Origin: Clostridiaceae bacterium
GTDB taxonomy: Bacteria > Bacillota > Clostridia > Oscillospirales > Acutalibacteraceae
Length of the DNA: 64,000 bases
Direction of reading: 5' to 3'
Assembly (NCBI GenBank): GCA_904501755.1
Contig: CAJGBV010000001.1
Location: forward strand, 96,122-160,121
Position 1 is the first letter of the stretch. Each line of letters begins with the position of its first letter. Both the position numbers and the translations under genes were made by a program. Below, piece by piece: positions 8,323 to 16,621 of this stretch. Below the pieces are notes generated by a model, which was not told the DNA's origin, made no database searches, and was given only the letters and a program-made list of their open reading frames with translations.

Positions 8323-9357
8323 CTAAGTATCTGAGCCTGTTTCGTTTCCTGAACTGTCTGACTCATCGCTATTATTACTGTCTGTGCTTTCTTCATTTTG
8401 CTCTTCATCTTGTGAAGAATCATTATTTAAATCAGAGGAATCACCCTCCTGTATATCTTTTGACGAAGAACCGCTGTTGTTCTCACTGTCCGAGGAGGCT
8501 TCCTCACTTTCCTCTGTTACCGAAGACTCTTTTTCTTCATTTTCTTCTACCGATGTATAGGATGAAGTAATACCGAAATACTCCTCAAGGGTGAGTCCAC
8601 TCTCTTTAATTTTGGTAGAAAGCTCGATTCCTACATATCTTATATGCCACGCCTCATATTTATAGCCTGTAATATCCTCCTTACCCTCAGGATAACGAAG
8701 AATAAAGCCATATTCCCAGCAGTGTGCGGCTATCCATTCTCCAACATTTTTATATGTATTATTATAGGCAACGGTACTTGCACTGTTAACATCAATTGCA
8801 AGGCCTGCCTGATGCTCTGAATGTCCCGGCCGTGCAGAATATCTATCTGCCGCCGCAACACCGTCACGCTTACAGTAATAGCTATACAGCTCATCTTGTC
8901 TGTAATAATTTCTATATCCCGATGAAATCCACACATTAATTCCATCCTTTTTAGCACCTGCCTTCATTTTTTCAAAGGCAGTCTTGCAAACAGAGTTAAG
9001 ACCGGGATTATAGCTTTTTGGCAAGGAATAGGTTTTGTTTACAACAAGCACTCCGCCAATATATGTAACACCATCTTTCACCTTTATTGTATATCCTTTA
9101 GAGGTAGTACCTACAATGGTTCCGCCGCTTACTGTTACAGCCTCAAATCCAAAAGGTGTATTGTCTTCCTCTGACACCTGACCGTTGTTTTCCTCGCTTG
9201 AGGACTGGGGTGCAGAGCTTTCCTCTATATTGCTTTCCTCACTGCTTACACTTACAGGTTCAGACTGACTTTCGTTTTCTTCGGGCTTTTTACCGCAACT
9301 GCAAAACACAAAAATAGTACACAAAAGCAGACATAAAACTCTTATAACATTTTTCAT
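8323..9357 (-). CDS. VanY-type D-alanyl-D-alanine carboxypeptidase lipoprotein with acidic tail
   Basis: The 344-aa protein has a lipoprotein signal peptide with lipobox FCSC (Cys21). A Ser/Glu-rich linker follows, then an M15B peptidase domain at about 95-260 with GYRNYYRQ, the zinc motif SEHQAGLAID and the second His in WHIRYVG. M15B enzymes trim the terminal D-Ala of peptidoglycan peptides at the outer membrane face. After the catalytic domain there is an unusual tail of about 80 residues made almost only of Ser, Glu, Asp and Asn. No van resistance genes are near, so a wall-maturation role is more likely than glycopeptide resistance. Confidence 0.9.
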   Translation of the reverse strand: MKNVIRVLCLLLCTIFVFCSCGKKPEENESQSEPVSVSSEESNIEESSAPQSSSEENNGQVSEEDNTPFGFEAVTVSGGTIVGTTSKGYTIKVKDGVTYIGGVLVVNKTYSLPKSYNPGLNSVCKTAFEKMKAGAKKDGINVWISSGYRNYYRQDELYSYYCKRDGVAAADRYSARPGHSEHQAGLAIDVNSASTVAYNNTYKNVGEWIAAHCWEYGFILRYPEGKEDITGYKYEAWHIRYVGIELSTKIKESGLTLEEYFGITSSYTSVEENEEKESSVTEESEEASSDSENNSGSSSKDIQEGDSSDLNNDSSQDEEQNEESTDSNNSDESDSSGNETGSDT

Positions 9358-9389
9358 TATGTTTCACTTCTTATTCGTAATATACATAT

Positions 9390-9418
9390 ATTATATTTTC
9401 TGTGTGACATTATGTCAA
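9390..9418 (-). promoter_or_regulatory. Promoter of the VanY-like gene
   Basis: Minus strand TTGACA (9413-9418), 17-nt spacer, TATAAT (9390-9395). The -35 lies in a small palindrome TGACATTATGTCA (9405-9417), a possible operator. Confidence 0.75.
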
Positions 9419-9431
9419 CCTTGAAAATATA

Positions 9432-9460
9432 TTGATTATGTAAGTATATTTTGATATACT
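9432..9460 (+). promoter_or_regulatory. Promoter of the LOG-family gene
   Basis: TTGATT (9432-9437), 17-nt spacer, TATACT (9455-9460), 20 nt before the ATG. Confidence 0.7.
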
Positions 9461-9480
9461 ATAATAAAGGAGCTGAGCTT

Positions 9481-10059
9481 ATGAGAATTTGTGTTTACGG
9501 GGCAGCTTCCCCGACAATTGATAAAAAATATATAGAAATAACCGAAGAAATGGGAAAAGCTATGGTAAAGCGTGGCCACAGTCTTGTTTTCGGCGGCGGA
9601 GGCAACGGACTAATGGGTGCTACCGCCAGAGGAGTAAAATCAGAGGATGGATATATCATGGGCGTTATCCCAAAATTTTTCAGAGATGAAGAAATTGAAG
9701 CGGTATGCGATATTTGTGACAAGCTTATTGAACCTGATACAATGAGGGAAAGAAAGCAGATTATGGAGGAAAACTGCGATGCCTTTATGGTGGTACCCGG
9801 TGGAATAGGCACCTATGAGGAATTTTTCGAAATTCTGACCTCAAAACAGCTATGCCGTCATAATAAGCCTATAGCTATTTATAATCAAATGGGTTATTAC
9901 AACGAGCTTTATGCTACTATGGTGCAAGCGGTTAAAAAGAACTTTATAAAACCTGACTGTCTTGAGCTCTTTAAAATATCAGATAATCTTGATGAGCTTT
10001 TCAGTTATATTGAAGCTCCGCAAAAGCAAAGAACCGTAAAGGATTTAAAAGAAGGTTAA
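9481..10059 (+). CDS. LOG family protein (TIGR00730 type), putative nucleotide 5'-monophosphate phosphoribohydrolase
   Basis: The 192-aa Rossmann-fold protein has the LOG signatures GGGGNGLMGA, TMRERKQIM and the catalytic PGGIGTYEEF motif. Members remove the base from nucleoside monophosphates; plant homologues activate cytokinins, while bacterial roles are mostly nucleotide salvage or detoxification. The ATG at 9481 lies behind AAAGGAG. Two bases separate its stop from the following hydrolase gene, so the two form an operon. The molecular family is certain; the physiological substrate is not. Confidence 0.88.
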   Translation: MRICVYGAASPTIDKKYIEITEEMGKAMVKRGHSLVFGGGGNGLMGATARGVKSEDGYIMGVIPKFFRDEEIEAVCDICDKLIEPDTMRERKQIMEENCDAFMVVPGGIGTYEEFFEILTSKQLCRHNKPIAIYNQMGYYNELYATMVQAVKKNFIKPDCLELFKISDNLDELFSYIEAPQKQRTVKDLKEG

Positions 10060-10061
10060 AA

Positions 10062-11030
10062 ATGAAAAAAAGTACAAAAGCCGTTCTCATTACAGCAGGT
10101 ATCGCCTCTGCCTTAGGCGCAGGGGTGGCATATCTTGCAACAGCCAATTATCTTTTAAAGGTAGCCCTTGACCGAAGTCAGCCCAAGGCAAAAGGCAGAA
10201 GCAAAAAAAGGCTCACGGGAAACGACGATTACTCAAAAATGCTTGAAGCTATGATGAATGCATCTGCTGAGCTTGAAAAGGAAAGCTTTGAAACGGTGGA
10301 AATCGAAAGTCACGACGGCATAAAGCTGGTGGGACACTGGTACTGTCCGCAAAACCCCAAGCGCGTTATAATCGCTATGCACGGCTGGCGTTCAGGCTGG
10401 TCGCAGGATTTCGGTGTTATATCTCCCTTCTGGCATAAAAATGACTGCGCTGTGCTTTATGCAGAGCAACGGGCTCAGGGCAACAGTGAGGGAGAATATA
10501 TGGGATTTGGTCTGCTTGAACGTTTTGACTGTCTTGAATGGACTAAATATATAGCAGAAAAAACAGAGTCTAAGCTTCCCGTATATCTTTGCGGCGTTTC
10601 TATGGGCGCTACCACCGTTCTTATGACGGCTGGCTTTGAGCTACCGAACTGTGTTAAGGGAATTATTGCCGATTGCGGCTTTACCTCTCCCCACGCTATA
10701 TGGAAGCATGTAGCAGAGAACAATCTGAAAATACCTTTCGGGCTTTACAGTGCGGTAGTTAATGATATGTGCAAAAAGCGTATTCAGGCAACAAGCGACG
10801 AATACTCATGTATACAGGCCATGCAAAACTGCACAGTTCCCGTGCTTTTTGCCCACGGCACCGACGATAAATTCGTACCTATTGAAATGACCTTCGAAAA
10901 TTATAAGGCTTGTTCTGCACCTAAAAAGCTTTTTGTTGTCCCCGGTGCTGCCCACGGAATGAGCTATTTTGTAGATAAGGACGGATATGAAGCCGCCACC
11001 CTTAAATTTTGGGAAGAGTATGATAAATAA
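10062..11030 (+). CDS. Alpha/beta hydrolase with N-terminal membrane anchor
   Basis: The 322-aa protein has a hydrophobic N-terminal segment (residues about 7-33) that looks like an uncleaved anchor. The alpha/beta hydrolase core has AMHGWRSG for the oxyanion hole, nucleophile elbow GVSMGA, acid in HGTDDKFVP and catalytic His in GAAHG. It resembles the BAAT/YqkD-type hydrolases of Firmicutes, whose substrates are largely unknown esters or amides. It is coupled to the LOG gene with 2 nt between them. Confidence 0.85.
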   Translation: MKKSTKAVLITAGIASALGAGVAYLATANYLLKVALDRSQPKAKGRSKKRLTGNDDYSKMLEAMMNASAELEKESFETVEIESHDGIKLVGHWYCPQNPKRVIIAMHGWRSGWSQDFGVISPFWHKNDCAVLYAEQRAQGNSEGEYMGFGLLERFDCLEWTKYIAEKTESKLPVYLCGVSMGATTVLMTAGFELPNCVKGIIADCGFTSPHAIWKHVAENNLKIPFGLYSAVVNDMCKKRIQATSDEYSCIQAMQNCTVPVLFAHGTDDKFVPIEMTFENYKACSAPKKLFVVPGAAHGMSYFVDKDGYEAATLKFWEEYDK

Positions 11031-11033
11031 ACT

Positions 11034-11066
11034 AAAGACCTTGAACAAATACAGTTCAAGGTCTTT
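11034..11066 (+). terminator. Bidirectional terminator between hydrolase and SGNH genes
   Basis: Stem AAAGACCTTGAAC / GTTCAAGGTCTTT with a 7-nt loop between two convergent genes. Confidence 0.8.
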
Positions 11067-11074
11067 CTTGTTAT

Positions 11075-11731
11075 CTAAAGTGTTTCGATAAATTTTGTGA
11101 TTTTATCAGCTAATATCTCATAACCCTTATCACAGGGATGAAGTCCGTCAGGCATATACATTTCTTTAATTACGGGAATTTTTGGCTGAAGTCCGCTGTT
11201 TTTGAACAAATCAAGCACAGGAAGTGAATAATACTCTGCAACCTCACGAATAATCTCAACATAGGTTTTAAGGGTTGCTACATTATTTTCTTTATCTCCG
11301 TCACCTTTCATATTATCCTCATTGCATCTGTGAAGAGGTGTTAAAATTCCTATTTTAGCGGTTGGATATTTCTCTATAAGAGAGATATAAAGGCAGTGCA
11401 GCGCTCCGTAAAAAGTATTTACGGTGCGGTCGTCCATAGTACCCAAAGGTGCATCCCCATGTCCAAAATCATTGGTACCGCCAAAAACGATAACACAGTC
11501 AGCTTCAGGCTCCATTTCTTCAACACGAGAAATAAAATCCTTATCCCATACAGGATTAACAGATACCTTAGATTGTCGAGCAATTCTTGTTCCGCCAATA
11601 CCATAATTATTGCAAATTGCACCGGTATTTTCCGCAATAAGATTAGTAAAGCGTTTTTCTACACTACTTGCTCCCGAACCCGCTGTTATACTGTCACCTA
11701 AAAAATTAATTTTTTTGCCCTTTAATTCCAT
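11075..11731 (-). CDS. SGNH/GDSL family hydrolase
   Basis: The 218-aa protein carries all SGNH blocks: FLGDSITAGSG (Ser), GIGGTR (Gly), GGTNDFG (Asn) and DGLHPCDKGY (Asp-His). There is no signal peptide, so a cytoplasmic esterase or deacetylase acting on acylated sugars or lipids is likely. Start at 11731 follows AAGGTGATT. It is a single-gene unit between two terminators. Confidence 0.88.
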   Translation of the reverse strand: MELKGKKINFLGDSITAGSGASSVEKRFTNLIAENTGAICNNYGIGGTRIARQSKVSVNPVWDKDFISRVEEMEPEADCVIVFGGTNDFGHGDAPLGTMDDRTVNTFYGALHCLYISLIEKYPTAKIGILTPLHRCNEDNMKGDGDKENNVATLKTYVEIIREVAEYYSLPVLDLFKNSGLQPKIPVIKEMYMPDGLHPCDKGYEILADKITKFIETL

Positions 11732-11759
11732 ATAATCACCTTATTTTCAATTTTTATTA

Positions 11760-11788
11760 ATTTTAATACTTTTATTTAGAAATGTAAA
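11760..11788 (-). promoter_or_regulatory. Promoter of the SGNH hydrolase gene
   Basis: Minus strand TTTACA (11783-11788), 17-nt spacer, TAAAAT (11760-11765). Confidence 0.6.
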
Positions 11789-11821
11789 GGAAATTAATGA
11801 AAATAATTACGTATAAAAAAG

Positions 11822-11846
11822 AAAAGCTACACATTGTGTAGCTTTT
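11822..11846 (-). terminator. Terminator of the tRNA-Arg transcript
   Basis: Stem AAAAGCTACACA / TGTGTAGCTTTT immediately 3' of the tRNA, followed by a T-rich run on the minus strand. Confidence 0.85.
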
Positions 11847-11847
11847 T

Positions 11848-11924
11848 TGGCGCGCCCGGCGCGATTCGAACGCACGGCCTTTCGCTTAGGAGGCGAACGC
11901 TCTATCCAGCTGAGCTACGGGCGC
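11848..11924 (-). tRNA. tRNA-Arg (anticodon CCU)
   Basis: A 77-nt cloverleaf reads on the minus strand. The acceptor stem is GCGCCCG / CGGGCGC, the D-loop contains AGCTGG, the anticodon stem TTCGC / GCGAA closes loop CTCCTAA (anticodon CCT), and the T-loop is TTCGAAT. CCA is encoded. It decodes the rare codon AGG. It lies downstream of galE on the same strand. Confidence 0.95.
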
Positions 11925-11931
11925 ATATTTT

Positions 11932-11953
11932 CGCCCACTAATATTAGTGGGCG
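11932..11953. terminator. Perfect 22-nt palindrome between galE and tRNA-Arg
   Basis: CGCCCACTAAT / ATTAGTGGGCG. The T-run follows on the plus strand, while on the minus strand, the direction of galE and the tRNA, AAAATA follows. Its role as a galE terminator is therefore doubtful; it may be a processing hairpin or a block to antisense transcription. Confidence 0.5.
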
Positions 11954-11961
11954 TTTTTATA

Positions 11962-12975
11962 TCAATCTCTGTATCCGTTGGGGTTATTCTTCTGCCAACG
12001 CCAAGTATCAATACACATTCTCTCTATATTGTACTGTGCCTCCCAGCCTAAAATTTCCTTAGCCTTAGATGCATCAGCGTAAACTTCGTCAGGATCTCCC
12101 GGACGACGAGGTGCAATAACAAAGGGAATTTCCATTTCTGCGGCTTTACCGAAAGCATCCTTAAGCTGAAGCACAGATACACCGTTACCTGTACCAAGAT
12201 TAAAGGCTTCACAGGACTGGTTATTAAGTGCCCAGTTAACTGCAGCAACGTGGCCTTTTGCAAGGTCAACAACGTGGATATAATCACGCACGCCTGTACC
12301 GTCAACTGTATTATAGTCATTACCGAATACATTTAACTTTTCAAGTCTGCCTACCGCTACCTGAGAAATATAGGGCATAAGGTTATTGGGAATACCCTTG
12401 GGGTCCTCACCGATTTTTCCGCTTTCGTGTGCACCGATAGGGTTAAAGTAACGAAGAAGTGCTATACACCAGCTGTTATCACTTATGTAAAGGTCACGAA
12501 GCATTTCCTCAATAAAGAGCTTCGTTCTGCCGTAAGGATTGATTGCGCCAAGAGGCATACCCTCTTTAAGAGGCATTTCCTTTGCAACACCGTAAACGGT
12601 AGCAGAAGAAGAAAATACTATCTTCTTAACATCAAACTCACGCATAACTTCAAGAAGAACAAGGGTACTGATAAGGTTGTTATCATAATATTCAACAGGC
12701 TTTGCAACAGATTCGCCAACTGCCTTAAGACCTGCAAAATGGATAACTGCATCAATTTTATTTTTCTTGAAAATTTTTCTTAAAGCTTTTTTGTTTCTTA
12801 CATCTTCCTTATAGAATTTAACCTTTTTACCTGTAATCTGGGCAACCCTTCTTAAAGATTCTTCATTACTGTTATCAAGGTTATCAACTACGATTACCTC
12901 ATATCCTGCCGCCATCATTTCAATACAGGTATGAGAACCAATATAACCTGCGCCGCCTGTTACTAAAACTGCCAT
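11962..12975 (-). CDS. galE: UDP-glucose 4-epimerase
   Basis: The 337-aa extended SDR protein has the NAD motif TGGAGYIGSH, the catalytic Ser region SSSATVYG, the YGRTK Tyr-Lys pair and the substrate segment RYFNPIGAH typical of GalE. It interconverts UDP-glucose and UDP-galactose for galactose use and glycan synthesis. Length is standard. Start at 12975 follows GGAGATG. It is not clustered with other Leloir genes, which suits a housekeeping role in envelope polysaccharide supply. Confidence 0.95.
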   Translation of the reverse strand: MAVLVTGGAGYIGSHTCIEMMAAGYEVIVVDNLDNSNEESLRRVAQITGKKVKFYKEDVRNKKALRKIFKKNKIDAVIHFAGLKAVGESVAKPVEYYDNNLISTLVLLEVMREFDVKKIVFSSSATVYGVAKEMPLKEGMPLGAINPYGRTKLFIEEMLRDLYISDNSWCIALLRYFNPIGAHESGKIGEDPKGIPNNLMPYISQVAVGRLEKLNVFGNDYNTVDGTGVRDYIHVVDLAKGHVAAVNWALNNQSCEAFNLGTGNGVSVLQLKDAFGKAAEMEIPFVIAPRRPGDPDEVYADASKAKEILGWEAQYNIERMCIDTWRWQKNNPNGYRD

Positions 12976-12999
12976 TAAAAATCATCTCCGAAATAATAA

Positions 13000-13028
13000 T
13001 TGTCAAACCGAGGTTTGTGTGCTATACT
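13000..13028 (+). promoter_or_regulatory. Promoter of dnaD-dnaI
   Basis: TTGTCA (13000-13005), 17-nt spacer, TATACT (13023-13028). Confidence 0.7.
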
Positions 13029-13080
13029 TAATATATTATAATATAAGAAATGAAAATTGCAAGAGTTTTTGGAGAGTTTT

Positions 13081-13998
13081 ATGAACAGTATTATTAATAT
13101 GGAGGTATTCGCCAATACCTTTTCTTTTCCCAGCCAAGCGGTAGACAAACACATTAAGCTGGCAAGTGCCGTACAGTTAAAGGTGTTGTTATATATTTTC
13201 AGACACAGCAGCGAACAACTCAATGCCAAGGACATCGGCTCTGCCCTTTCTATTGATGAAGCACAAGTATCTGATGCTATCGGTTATTGGGGTAATGCAG
13301 GTATATTAAATTCAGACCAAAAATCAAATACAAAAAACACCCAAAAAAGCAAGACCGCCCACATGCAAGGAGCAAAGCCCACAAGAGAAGAGGTCGCCCG
13401 AATGGGTGCAAATGATGAAAAGCTTCAGCATCTGTTATGCGAGGCACAGTCGGTCTTTGCAAGACCACTACGCCAGGCTGAAACCAGCACATTGGCCTGG
13501 CTATACAGTGATGAGGGTATGGATGTTTCGGTAATACTTATGCTACTTCAGTACGCGGCAAAGGAAAACAAACTAAGCACACGTTTTATCGAAAGTACCG
13601 CTATTGACTGGATTGACAGCGGTGTAGAAACACTTGCTGATGTAGAAGTCAAAATGGCAGAGAATCTAAAGCTTGACCAATGTGTGAAAATAGTATTTTC
13701 AGCCTTTGGTATAAAGGACAGAAAGCCTACAAAAAAAGAAAAAGAACTGGCTTTGCTTTGGGTGGATGAATGGAAGTACGATAGAAAAATTTTCGAAAAA
13801 GCCTATGAAATCTGCGTAGATACAACCAGTGAGTTTTCTATACCCTACATTAAAAAAATTATAGAGAAATGGCATAAAGCAGGCGTTAAAACCGTTGAGG
13901 ATATAAAAGAAGACACAAAACCCGTAAAAGAAAAGAAAAACGATTTTGCCGCCTATGATAAAAAGCTTTTAGAACAGCTTATGAAAAAGGAGGATTAG
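13081..13998 (+). CDS. DnaD domain replication initiation protein
   Basis: The 305-aa protein has an N-terminal winged-helix part (about 1-90, VQLKVLLYIFRHSS... LSIDEAQVSDAIGYW) and two DnaD-like C-terminal helical segments. The second carries the YxxW-like signature (WVDEWKYDRKIFEKAYEI, then FSIPYIKKIIEKW). DnaD proteins remodel DNA at origins and restart sites and help load the helicase. ATG 13081 is chosen because GGAGAG lies 5 nt upstream; an upstream ATG at 13057 has none. It is followed after one base by the helicase loader, a classical functional pair. Confidence 0.88.
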   Translation: MNSIINMEVFANTFSFPSQAVDKHIKLASAVQLKVLLYIFRHSSEQLNAKDIGSALSIDEAQVSDAIGYWGNAGILNSDQKSNTKNTQKSKTAHMQGAKPTREEVARMGANDEKLQHLLCEAQSVFARPLRQAETSTLAWLYSDEGMDVSVILMLLQYAAKENKLSTRFIESTAIDWIDSGVETLADVEVKMAENLKLDQCVKIVFSAFGIKDRKPTKKEKELALLWVDEWKYDRKIFEKAYEICVDTTSEFSIPYIKKIIEKWHKAGVKTVEDIKEDTKPVKEKKNDFAAYDKKLLEQLMKKED

Positions 13999-13999
13999 T

Positions 14000-14947
14000 G
14001 TGGCTATATCATCTGAACATATTAAAAAGGCTTTTGAAATAAAAGAAAAAGCCCTTAAAAAAGCTGAATACTTATATGAAAAATCCTTGGAGAAAGCCAT
14101 AAACGCTAACCCAAGAATAAAAGAACTTAATACCGAACTTTCAAATATTGGTGCGATACTTATGATGGCGGCACTTAAAGGCGACAGTGAGCGAATCGCA
14201 CTGCTTAGAAAAAAGAGCGAAAACCTTTCCAAAGAAAAACAGTCACTACTTAAAGATGCAGGGGTAAAATCCAAACAGGTCTTCTGTCAGGTATGTGGTG
14301 ATACGGGTTATAACGGCGGTAAACTTTGTGAATGTATTAAAGCTATTGCTAAAGAAATCGCCCTTAGCGAAATGGAAGAAGCAATGCCACTTAGTAAAAG
14401 TAGTTTTGACAGTTTTCTTATTAAATATTATCCCGAAGAGGTTCAGGATAAAATGAGCAATCTGTTAAGCTTTGCAAAACTGTATGCTGACGACTTTTCC
14501 CTCAATTCAACAAATATTCTCTTTATGGGAAAAAGCGGACTTGGCAAAACCCATCTTTCCCTGTCTATTGTCAGAGAGGTTGTAGGTAAAGGCTATAATG
14601 TGGTTTACGGCTCTGCTCAGAATCTTTTTTCAGAAGCCGAAAAGGAGCATTTTTCCTATAACGGAGAAAACGAAAAGCATCAGCGTCTTTTAAATGCCGA
14701 CCTACTTGTTATTGACGACCTTGGAACAGAATTTATAACAAGCTTTGTTCAGTCGCTGATTTATGATATTATAAATACAAGACTGCTGAAAGGCAAACCC
14801 ACCATTATAAACACCAACCTTAATATAGAAGAGCTTGAAAGCCGTTATACCGCAAGAATAACCTCTCGTTTTATAGGAGAATATGCACTGAAAACCTTTG
14901 CGGGAAATGATATCAGATTACTTAAAAAACTTGAAAATAAAGAATGA
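14000..14947 (+). CDS. DnaC/DnaI-type helicase loader ATPase
   Basis: The 315-aa AAA+ protein has a Cys-rich Zn-binding-type N-terminal region (CQVCGDTGYNGGKLCEC, about residues 96-112), Walker A GKSGLGKTH, Walker B LLVIDDLGTE and an Arg-rich sensor region TARITSRFIG. It loads the replicative helicase DnaB/DnaC onto DNA. Start is GTG at 14000 behind AAAGGAGG, one base after the dnaD stop. The pair matches the dnaD/dnaI-type primosome of Firmicutes. Confidence 0.9.
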   Translation: MAISSEHIKKAFEIKEKALKKAEYLYEKSLEKAINANPRIKELNTELSNIGAILMMAALKGDSERIALLRKKSENLSKEKQSLLKDAGVKSKQVFCQVCGDTGYNGGKLCECIKAIAKEIALSEMEEAMPLSKSSFDSFLIKYYPEEVQDKMSNLLSFAKLYADDFSLNSTNILFMGKSGLGKTHLSLSIVREVVGKGYNVVYGSAQNLFSEAEKEHFSYNGENEKHQRLLNADLLVIDDLGTEFITSFVQSLIYDIINTRLLKGKPTIINTNLNIEELESRYTARITSRFIGEYALKTFAGNDIRLLKKLENKE

Positions 14948-15003
14948 GCTTTGTATAACGCCCACATCCTATGGGGTGTGGGCGAAAGTTCATTCTTTAT
15001 TTT
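14934..15003. terminator. Extended stem-loop shared by two convergent genes
   Basis: Core stem CGCCCACA / TGTGGGCG (14959-14984) sits inside outer arms AAATAAAGAATGA and TCATTCTTTATTT that include the stop codons of both dnaI and the AraC gene. T-rich tails occur on both strands, so it is bidirectional. Confidence 0.65.
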
Positions 15004-15787
15004 TTGTCACTATTTCTTTTTTGTATTTATTAGGTGAAGTGCCCATTATTTTTTTAAACTGCTTACTGAAATGGTATTCGTCATAAAAGCCCAAATTATA
15101 GGCAATTTCCTTTATTGACATTTCAGGGAAATTTTTAAAATAAGCAATTGCCTGTTCTACTTTAAATTTCAAAATGTACTGGTGAATCGTTACTCCGAAA
15201 AGATTTTTAAATTTAGTTTCGGCAGTTTTTACAGATACGTGTGTTTTTTGAGAAAGTTCTTTATTGGACAAAAAGCTTTCCGGATTTTTATGTATTATAT
15301 TTTTAATCTGCTCACCTATCTGTACGGTTGCCTGTTGATTAGCTGCATCACTTATTTCACACATCAGCAAATCAAAGAAAATATCTGCTTTTTTATGGTT
15401 TGAGCAAAGTTTAGAGTTTACTATCTCATAAAAATATTTTTTAATATTTCTGTTAGATGATGCATTTATAAGACTTTCAACCACACATATTTCATCTGTT
15501 TCTTTAAAACATTCTTCCTCAAAGGATAGATGAAAATACATTGTTTTAGAATCCGGCAAACACGGCCCCGCACCATAATGGGTATTATTTGCATAAAGTA
15601 TAAGCAAGGTATCTTCGGTCAATTCAAAGACTTCATCATTTTGTCCTATTTTCCATTTACCCTTGAGCATATATATAAAATCATGCTCTGCCATTCTGCG
15701 TTTTGGATGAACAAAAGGTGTTGCATAATAATTTATGTTGGCATCGGTAACGGTATGACGCCTTGTTGTGTTGAATTTATTTTTCAT
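14990..15787 (-). CDS. AraC family transcriptional regulator of glycyl-radical module 1
   Basis: The 265-aa protein has an N-terminal cupin sensor (MAEHDFIYMLKGKWKIG, then a TLLILYANNTHYG segment). Its C-terminal double helix-turn-helix is at about 165-262, including LSQKTHVSVKTAETKFK and AYNLGFYDEYHFSKQFK. I start at ATG 15787 because the promoter -35 at 15842-15847 overlaps any earlier start. It is divergent from the activase, GRE and GH32 genes and very likely controls them in response to an unknown ligand. Confidence 0.88.
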   Translation of the reverse strand: MKNKFNTTRRHTVTDANINYYATPFVHPKRRMAEHDFIYMLKGKWKIGQNDEVFELTEDTLLILYANNTHYGAGPCLPDSKTMYFHLSFEEECFKETDEICVVESLINASSNRNIKKYFYEIVNSKLCSNHKKADIFFDLLMCEISDAANQQATVQIGEQIKNIIHKNPESFLSNKELSQKTHVSVKTAETKFKNLFGVTIHQYILKFKVEQAIAYFKNFPEMSIKEIAYNLGFYDEYHFSKQFKKIMGTSPNKYKKEIVTKNKE

Positions 15788-15818
15788 TTTAACCACTTCG
15801 CAATTTTTGTTTTGCTTT

Positions 15819-15847
15819 ATTTTACATTTTATTTTTCCATTTGTCAA
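15819..15847 (-). promoter_or_regulatory. Promoter of the AraC regulator of module 1
   Basis: Minus strand TTGACA (15842-15847), 17-nt spacer, TAAAAT (15819-15824). No equally good plus-strand promoter is visible for the divergent activase operon, as expected for an activator-dependent one. Confidence 0.75.
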
Positions 15848-15905
15848 TTCAATTATTTATTATAGTTTATTAGTATTAAATTATCAAATAGTAAGATGTG
15901 ATGAA

Positions 15906-16607
15906 ATGAAAATTTTCGGTAAAGGCTTTAATTTTAATCAGGACGGACCGGGCAACCGCCTTGTCTACCACTTATCAGGCTGCAATATGCGTTGTATCTG
16001 GTGTTCTAATCCCGACGGAATGGAGAGCAGTGCAGGTAAAGATTACGCTATTGAAGAACTTTTAAAAGAGTGTATAAGCTGTAAGCCTATGTTTTTTTCA
16101 GGTGGCGGTGTAACCTTTACGGGCGGAGAAGCTTCTCTGCAAGCCGATGAACTTTTGGACTTGCTAAAAAAACTTAAAAGAGAAAATATCCATACCGCTA
16201 TTGAAACCAACGGCACTTCCCCGAGGCTTAAAGAAATACTTGTTTTTATTGACTATTTAATAATGGATTTCAAGCATTTTGACAGCGATATACTCAAAAA
16301 ATTTACAGGAGTAGGAAACGAAGTAATAAAGAAAAACTTTGAGGCAAACTGTAAAGTGGGCAGACAACAACATATTCGTATTCCTCTTATAAACGGTGTG
16401 AATGCCGACTGTCCCCAAGGCTTTGCGCAGTATTTTTCAAAATTTAATACTCAAAACACTGTATTCGAATTTCTTCCTTATCACGAATACGGCAAAGAAA
16501 AGTGGACCACTCCATACAAGGTAGAAAATGGTTTTATTACCGCAGAAATATTAAAAAAATATAACGACACATTTAAACAATACGGTTTAACAACCGTTAC
16601 AACTTAA
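15906..16607 (+). CDS. Glycyl-radical enzyme activating enzyme (radical SAM), short form
   Basis: The 233-aa radical SAM protein has the cluster motif at Cys26, Cys30 and Cys33 (CNMRCIWC) preceded by the GRE-activase signature DGPGNR, and the GGGVTFTGGE segment that binds SAM. It lacks the ferredoxin-like double-cluster insertion found in most non-PFL activases, so it resembles the PFL-activase size class. It abstracts a hydrogen from the glycine of its partner enzyme using SAM. The partner GRE begins 14 nt downstream. ATG 15906 is weakly supported by upstream GATGTGATG. Confidence 0.9.
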   Translation: MKIFGKGFNFNQDGPGNRLVYHLSGCNMRCIWCSNPDGMESSAGKDYAIEELLKECISCKPMFFSGGGVTFTGGEASLQADELLDLLKKLKRENIHTAIETNGTSPRLKEILVFIDYLIMDFKHFDSDILKKFTGVGNEVIKKNFEANCKVGRQQHIRIPLINGVNADCPQGFAQYFSKFNTQNTVFEFLPYHEYGKEKWTTPYKVENGFITAEILKKYNDTFKQYGLTTVTT

Positions 16608-16621
16608 AGGAGGCTATTACA

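Noticed and set aside
8323..9357. Glycopeptide resistance (van) function of the VanY-like gene
   Set aside because: No vanA/H/X or two-component genes are nearby, and such carboxypeptidases are common housekeeping proteins.
15788..15847. Longer N-terminus of the module 1 AraC regulator
   Set aside because: The start at 15847 lies in the -35 box and has no ribosome binding site; the ATG at 15787 lies downstream of the promoter.
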